Part shown: positions 5,150 through 5,907 of the stretch, in pieces
Layout: the number at the start of each line of letters is the position of its first letter
How positions within the stretch are numbered: position 1 is the first letter of the stretch
From: Planctomicrobium sp.
Lineage (GTDB): Bacteria; Planctomycetota; Planctomycetia; Planctomycetales; Planctomycetaceae
Reading direction: 5' to 3'
Assembly: GCA_018659505.1 (NCBI GenBank)
Contig: JABJMI010000817.1
Coordinates: 1-5,907, forward strand
Length of the DNA stretch: 5,907 nucleotides
Notes under the pieces: model-generated
The model's input: only the letters and a program-made list of their open reading frames with translations
Told to the model about the DNA's origin: nothing
The model's database searches: none
Program-made: the position numbers and the translations under genes

Positions 5150-5907
5150 TTAAGAAACTTCCCAGCCAGATCGGTACTCTTTAGAGATGTACTGATCAGC
5201 AGCCTTAGTATTGGTCGCTTTCAGGTTGGTAGCGTCCCATTCCAGCTTTGTGCCTGTACGATAGGCGACATTTCCGAGCAATACTGTTTCGGTTAACGCT
5301 CCCGAATAGTCAAAATTGCAAGTCGTTGGAGTACCTTCTTTACAGGCTTTGATCCATTCTGCGTGATGTCCGATGGAGTTCGGAATCGATTCTTCCGGGG
5401 CTTCGAAATCGGCATACTTGTCGCGAGGGAAGAGACGATAATTGCCGTAATCGGCGAACATGTGACCTTCTGTTCCAACAAACATCACCCCACTACCAGG
5501 AACGCGTTCCCCAGCGACTTCTTTAGGAGTCATGTTCCCGTCGTACCAAGTGAGGTTACAGGCAGCGAGGTCTCCGCGCTTTGGAAATTCGTATTGAACT
5601 TTGAGTCCGAGCGGGCATGTTTCAGCGTGAACCTCTGGTCCTTCTGCGACACAGGAAGTTGGGTGACGGAGTTTCAACGCCCAGAATGGAAGATCCATAT
5701 AATGGCAACCCATATCTCCTAATGTTCCTTGACCGAAGTCCCACCAGCGGCGCCATTGTGCTGGATGGTAACGACCAGGGGCATAAGGACGTTCAGGTGC
5801 GGCACCAAGCCAGAGATCCCAGCTGAGATGTTTTGGTGGTTCGACGCCTTCTTCTGGGCGGTCTCCTCCGCCCCAACCTTTGCCGACCCAGACGTGAACA
5901 TCGGTGA
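5150..5907 (-). CDS. Gfo/Idh/MocA family oxidoreductase, C-terminal 251 residues (5' end outside window)
   Basis: The minus-strand frame is open from the window edge (first full codon 5905-5903) to TAA at 5150-5152, so the N-terminal NAD(P)-binding Rossmann domain lies outside. Numbering visible residues from the edge: WRRWWDFGQGTLGDMGCH (51-68) and YMD to 71 form the conserved block of the substrate-binding domain, where His68 corresponds to the catalytic-region histidine of Gfo/Idh enzymes. VMFVGTEGHMFADYG (140-154) is the usual 'GTEG' turn, GNVAYRTGTKLEWD (211-224) the late helix and strand, and YRSGWEV (244-250) the common C-terminus. The form is the planctomycete type with the bacterial-type C-terminal domain; such enzymes are usually assumed to act on sugars or cyclitols with NAD(P), and many are exported by Tat. 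Substrate cannot be told from this part. The first Met in view (5713) is internal: 64 residues of clear family sequence precede it. A terminator follows at 5063-5097. Confidence 0.93.
   Translation of the reverse strand, partial: TDVHVWVGKGWGGGDRPEEGVEPPKHLSWDLWLGAAPERPYAPGRYHPAQWRRWWDFGQGTLGDMGCHYMDLPFWALKLRHPTSCVAEGPEVHAETCPLGLKVQYEFPKRGDLAACNLTWYDGNMTPKEVAGERVPGSGVMFVGTEGHMFADYGNYRLFPRDKYADFEAPEESIPNSIGHHAEWIKACKEGTPTTCNFDYSGALTETVLLGNVAYRTGTKLEWDATNLKATNTKAADQYISKEYRSGWEVS

Noticed and set aside
4970..5296. 108-residue plus-strand reading frame
   Set aside because: It runs through the dyad, the intrinsic terminator and the antisense of the oxidoreductase end, which a real gene would be unlikely to do.
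5363..5722. 119-residue plus-strand reading frame
   Set aside because: It lies antisense to a clear Gfo/Idh/MocA coding region and has no recognisable domain.
5719..5901. 60-residue minus-strand frame starting MFTSG
   Set aside because: It is out of frame with the oxidoreductase, whose own frame continues through this stretch with family motifs (WWDFGQGTLGDM).

Overview
The window looks like part of a planctomycete chromosome, most like the Gimesia/Rubinisphaera/Thalassoglobus side of the Planctomycetales. The assignment rests on protein families remembered from that group: a PQQ-like beta-propeller protein, a secretin with a CpaC-type N-terminal domain, a cysteine-rich lipoprotein with a planctomycete-type C-terminal half, and a 'GDMGCHYMD' Gfo/Idh/MocA oxidoreductase. 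Wide intergenic gaps and patchy Shine-Dalgarno use also fit. No database search was run, so genus is not resolved.

Layout. 1-867 (+): C-terminal part of a PQQ-like beta-propeller protein, cut by an in-frame TAA at 226-228. 899-936: strong hairpin between two convergent genes, acting as terminator. 966-1709 (-): cysteine-rich, Gly/Asn-tailed lipoprotein. 1872-3832 (-): CpaC/RcpA-type outer-membrane secretin. Its signal peptide lies in a different frame from the body, so the gene carries a frameshift near 3630-3660. 3833-4284: about 450 bp without a gene, with small dyads. 4285-4482 (-): 65-residue single-pass membrane protein with a plausible promoter at 4571-4599. 4600-5062: no gene, but a pair of inverted CGGAT-periodic repeats (4730-4771 and 4912-4953) and a perfect 9-bp dyad (4991-5017). 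5063-5097: intrinsic terminator of the leftward gene 5150-5907, the C-terminal 251 residues of a Gfo/Idh/MocA oxidoreductase.

How the genes relate. The secretin and the downstream lipoprotein lie on one strand, 162 bp apart, and share the terminator at 899-936. They are probably one functional pair: an outer-membrane channel and a lipoprotein that could serve as partner or pilotin. The propeller and oxidoreductase genes are common planctomycete genes with no evident link to the secretin. I see no defence system, CRISPR array, transposase, tRNA or rRNA.

The main oddities are two apparently broken genes in under 6 kb (one nonsense codon, one frameshift) and the inverted CGGAT repeat pair with a 10-9-10 bp spacing. 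Nothing here clearly amounts to a new biological system; the secretin/lipoprotein pair and the repeat pair most deserve follow-up.
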